Assembly (NCBI GenBank): GCA_964579505.1
Contig: CAZOGC010000007.1
Span: 1 to 64,000 of the forward strand
Direction: 5' to 3'
Length of the DNA: 64,000 bases
Origin: JAJYSO01 sp964579505
GTDB lineage: Bacteria; Bacteroidota; Bacteroidia; Flavobacteriales; Flavobacteriaceae
Part shown: positions 61,432 through 64,000 of the stretch, in pieces
How the letters are laid out: each line of letters opens with the position of its first letter
Numbering within the stretch: position 1 is the first letter of the stretch
Position numbers and translations under genes: made by a program
The notes under the pieces: model-generated
The model's input: the letters and a program-made list of their open reading frames with translations, nothing else
The model's database searches: none
What the model was told of the DNA's origin: nothing

Positions 61432-62646
61432 ATGAACACCTTACTATACCTTTTAAAAAGCGCTGCCCTACTCGGGTTATTTTTAGCCGTTTATGAACTT
61501 TTCTTAAAACGGGAAACGTTCTTTACTTATAACCGTATTTACCTTGTAAGTGGACTGCTTATCGCTGCCTTTCTACCGGCTATAACTTGGGAACAAATTG
61601 TATGGATTACGCCTAATTATTCTACTACTCCTTTTGTATCCGAAGTTTCTAGCAGTAGTGTAGCTCAACCTGCAACAAGTCTAAGCACTTGGACTTATCA
61701 GCAAGTTTTAGTCTTGGTATACCTCACTACGGCCTTGGTTCTTTTTATACGTTTAGGGCTGCAAATGTGGAAACTCCGTGCGTTGTTTAAACGCCATTCT
61801 TCTAAAACCAATATGGCCGGGATACAGTACATACAAACCACTGAAAAAACACCGCCTTTTTCTTTTTTTAACACGGTAGTGTACAATCCTTCTATGCACT
61901 CAACGGAGGAATTAACATATGTTCTTCAACACGAACGCGCCCACGTAACAAATCTGCACAGCCTAGACATGTTCTTAGCCAATTTAATGGTCTGTCTAAA
62001 TTGGTTTAACCCATTGGCGTGGATATATCGTAAACGCATCAATCAAAATTTAGAATTTTTAGCCGATGAGGCGGCAACCCAAACCATGACCTCCACAAAA
62101 GCCTACCAAATGAGTCTGTTACGTACTACCGTAGCCAGTCACCCTGTTTTTGTGGTTAATAATTTTCATCAGTCATTTTTAAAAACACGTATTATGATGC
62201 TACACAAAAACAAATCACCCAAAATGGCCGCCTTAAAATTAGGGCTTATTCTTCCATTACTTTTTATCTTTTTTATAAGCTGTCAAACCAAAAAAGAACA
62301 ATCTGATGCTCCGAATCAAGACAAAACATATTCTTATGCATCTATTACCCAGAAACCCAAATTTGATGGAAATTTAAAGGACTACATTAGTAAAAATTTA
62401 AAATATCCGGAATCCGCAAAAGAAGCTAATATAGAAGGAAACGTTTATGTACAGTTTACCATTATGCAAGATGGCTCTATTACTGACGTTAAGGTACTGC
62501 GCGGAAAAGATATAGGAAATGGGGTATTGGCCAAAGAAGCCGTTAGAGTTATTAAAGGCATGCCCAAATGGACTCCGGGAGAAGTTAACGGCACAAAAGT
62601 GAAAGTAAATTATATTCAACCCTTTGCCTTTAATTTAGGCTATTAA
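61432..62646 (+). CDS. BlaR1-type M56 metallopeptidase with TonB C-terminal domain
   Basis: A 404-residue membrane protein. The N-terminal part has several membrane helices and the M56 zinc-peptidase motif HERAH (His167, Glu168, His171) with a downstream Glu in LEFLADEAA. A further membrane helix (about 263-281) leads to a periplasmic linker and a TonB C-terminal domain (about 310-404, with YPESAKEANIEGNVYVQFTI). Such fusions are common in Bacteroidota and normally follow a blaI gene. No blaI is next to this one. The role, whether sensing wall damage or energising transport, is unknown. Confidence 0.9.
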   Translation: MNTLLYLLKSAALLGLFLAVYELFLKRETFFTYNRIYLVSGLLIAAFLPAITWEQIVWITPNYSTTPFVSEVSSSSVAQPATSLSTWTYQQVLVLVYLTTALVLFIRLGLQMWKLRALFKRHSSKTNMAGIQYIQTTEKTPPFSFFNTVVYNPSMHSTEELTYVLQHERAHVTNLHSLDMFLANLMVCLNWFNPLAWIYRKRINQNLEFLADEAATQTMTSTKAYQMSLLRTTVASHPVFVVNNFHQSFLKTRIMMLHKNKSPKMAALKLGLILPLLFIFFISCQTKKEQSDAPNQDKTYSYASITQKPKFDGNLKDYISKNLKYPESAKEANIEGNVYVQFTIMQDGSITDVKVLRGKDIGNGVLAKEAVRVIKGMPKWTPGEVNGTKVKVNYIQPFAFNLGY

Positions 62647-62669
62647 GGATACTTATCAACTTCTTTTTA

Positions 62670-62708
62670 AAGCCGTAATGTGCGTAAAGGCTATGCATGT
62701 TGCGGCTT
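62670..62708 (+). terminator. Terminator after the M56 peptidase gene
   Basis: Two 14-base arms (62670-62683 and 62695-62708) pair fully with four G-U pairs around an 11-base loop, followed by a T-rich stretch. Confidence 0.75.
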
Positions 62709-62875
62709 GTTTATTTATTTTATAAAAATACAATACATTTAAAAATAAATATACTCTTGTCACCCATTTATGGTTCGCTTAAAAAACGGGATGACAACTT
62801 TTTTTTACCAGACATTCCTACTGAAAATATAAATCTCAATCATCCTCCCAAAATTTGATTGCTATTTTAGAGCGT

Positions 62876-63835
62876 CTATTTTGCCTGTCTCTCAAAAAAA
62901 GTAAATGTGCGCATATCTGCATACGAGTATGGCTTCTTATAAAGAGGAAAAGCACAATGCCCCCCGTGCACAGGGGTTTCTAAATAAAGATATGGATGGT
63001 TTTCAGCAACGTTTACAGGGTAAGCAAACGCTCCTAAAATAGGATCGTCTAAAGCATTGAGCAACAAGGTGGGGGTTTTAATATTTGCTAACGAAAAAGC
63101 CGGAGAAACCTTTTGGTAATAATCGGCTAGGTTTTTAAACCCGTGAATAGGGACGGTAAAATAACGGGCAACATCATCTAAAGTTCTTATTTTTTGTACG
63201 GTCTCTAACGAGAGTAATTGTGGAAAAGCTTCAGCTTTCAAAACAATTTTACGTTTAATTTTATCGATAAACCGCTTTCCATAAAGTTTACTCAACCCGC
63301 TTTCTATTTTTTTTACGCTGGCTTTTAACCGTATGGGAGAAGAAATGGCCGCAGCGACTTTTACCTGGTCGTCTATTGTTTTTTCTCCTAAATAATTTAG
63401 AATTTGCGCCCCACCCATAGAAAAGCCTACCAAGTAAACCGATTTAAATCCTTTAGCCAAAACCAAGGCTACCACTGCGGCTAAATCATCTATAGAAGCG
63501 TGATGATACAATTGTGGTAATCGATTCATAGCCCCTCCGCAACTGCGATTATTCCATGCAAAAACCGAAAAATGACGTTCCAAAAAATAATGTGCGGCCG
63601 AATTTATATAATTGCTTTGCGAGCTGCCCTCTAACCCATGGCAAAGAATAACCGCTTTGCTTAAACTTGTCTGTTTATAGTCTATCAACAAAAAATCACC
63701 GTCTGCTAACGCGAGTTTTTCACGCGTATAGACCGGGGGCGTCGTTTTTCGAAAAGCCCCTCCATAAATAGTGGTTACGTGTCCATGCCGAAAAAAGAAG
63801 GGTAGTTGATAAGAAGATTCTTTTATAAGCGGCAT
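62876..63835 (-). CDS. YheT-like alpha/beta hydrolase
   Basis: A 319-residue alpha/beta hydrolase of the YheT/AB-hydrolase 1 group. The ATG at 63835 (MPLIKESSYQLPFFFRHGHV) is preferred to a TTG three codons upstream. The nucleophile is the Ser in GFSMGG (about residue 136), the oxyanion region is CHGLEGSSQSNY and the catalytic His is in HGGHCAFPLY near the end. YheT relatives are esterases of unclear substrate. The last 155 bases of the window hold no gene. Confidence 0.88.
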   Translation of the reverse strand: MPLIKESSYQLPFFFRHGHVTTIYGGAFRKTTPPVYTREKLALADGDFLLIDYKQTSLSKAVILCHGLEGSSQSNYINSAAHYFLERHFSVFAWNNRSCGGAMNRLPQLYHHASIDDLAAVVALVLAKGFKSVYLVGFSMGGAQILNYLGEKTIDDQVKVAAAISSPIRLKASVKKIESGLSKLYGKRFIDKIKRKIVLKAEAFPQLLSLETVQKIRTLDDVARYFTVPIHGFKNLADYYQKVSPAFSLANIKTPTLLLNALDDPILGAFAYPVNVAENHPYLYLETPVHGGHCAFPLYKKPYSYADMRTFTFFERQAK

Positions 63836-63892
63836 AACGTGCAATCAGGGTAATTTTTACACCAATATAATAGTTTTAAACAAAAACCGAAA

Positions 63893-63926
63893 ATTATAGC
63901 CCGCGGATTAATCCATAGGCTATAAT
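63893..63926. repeat. Nested 34-bp palindrome
   Basis: Nine-base arms ATTATAGCC (63893-63901) and GGCTATAAT (63918-63926) enclose the perfect palindrome GGATTAATCC (63905-63914). Only three positions in each half (CGC against ATA) are unpaired. It lies 57 bases upstream of the YheT-like gene, and may be an operator or the terminator of a gene beyond the window. Confidence 0.65.
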
Positions 63927-64000
63927 GAAATCACAATACCTCCCGAAACCATTTTAACGGTTTTAAAGAAATAAATGCTCTATTTATTTTTAGATTAACA

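Overview
The window is a contiguous piece of an AT-rich chromosome from a member of the Bacteroidota, most likely a gliding, type IX secretion-competent flavobacterium (order Flavobacteriales). The evidence is the gldKLMN cluster and a full-length sprA, the bacillithiol gene bshB1, flavobacterial gene orders (miaB / sigma-54 activator / lptE / TPR protein / secG / groES / groEL; maeB / ruvA / sprA / gcvH / vanZ-like), and promoters of the Bacteroidota type (TTG, about 18-21 bp, then TAnnTTTG) instead of the E. coli type. Coding density is high and most genes are housekeeping.

Layout. 1-6560: tRNA-Phe, then coaX, an outer-membrane protein, lptC, a small membrane protein, a CNNM/HlyC-type CBS protein and a PpiD-like foldase. 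6587-8547 (minus): truB, a DUF3098 protein and ftsX. 8756-12224: leuS and nadD. 12485-13635: two unrecognised, overlapping envelope proteins. 13737-20345 (minus): groEL, groES, secG, a TPR-like protein, lptE, a sigma-54 activator and miaB, read from a well-formed promoter in front of miaB, with groESL probably having its own. 20704-32349: topA, an arginase-fold protein with degraded metal ligands, gldK-gldL-gldM-gldN (core ring and motor of T9SS), an FAD oxidoreductase, an ABC-F ATPase and a CPXCG zinc-ribbon-like protein. 32460-34943: hmgA and hpd (tyrosine breakdown). 35143-39792: a DUF3108 protein, an M23 peptidase lipoprotein, a small membrane protein, bshB1, tRNA-His and a fabH. 39794-44123 (minus): a DUF6095-like protein, murQ and a copper locus made of a multicopper oxidase fused to metal-binding repeats and an outer-membrane domain, with a small Cys/His-rich lipoprotein. 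44263-47149 (minus): tsf, rpsB, rpsI, rplM. 47360-58665 (minus): a VanZ-like protein, gcvH, sprA (2396 aa), ruvA and maeB. 58772-61056: queG and a short accessory stretch with a DUF805 protein and a frameshifted lipoprotein gene. 61432-63835: a BlaR1-type M56 peptidase with a TonB C-terminus and a YheT-like hydrolase.

How the parts fit. Envelope biogenesis dominates: LPS transport (LptC, LptE), protein export (SecG), folding (PpiD-like, GroESL), division (FtsX), and T9SS/gliding (GldKLMN with SprA, the outer-membrane translocon). I found no CRISPR array, prophage, insertion sequence or toxin-antitoxin module, and nothing I can call a new system with confidence. The best leads are the apparent arginase pseudoenzyme beside gldK, the copper oxidase/metal-trap/barrel fusion, the unknown lipoprotein pair at 12485-13635, and several regulatory hairpins in front of gldK, rpsB, rplM and hpd.
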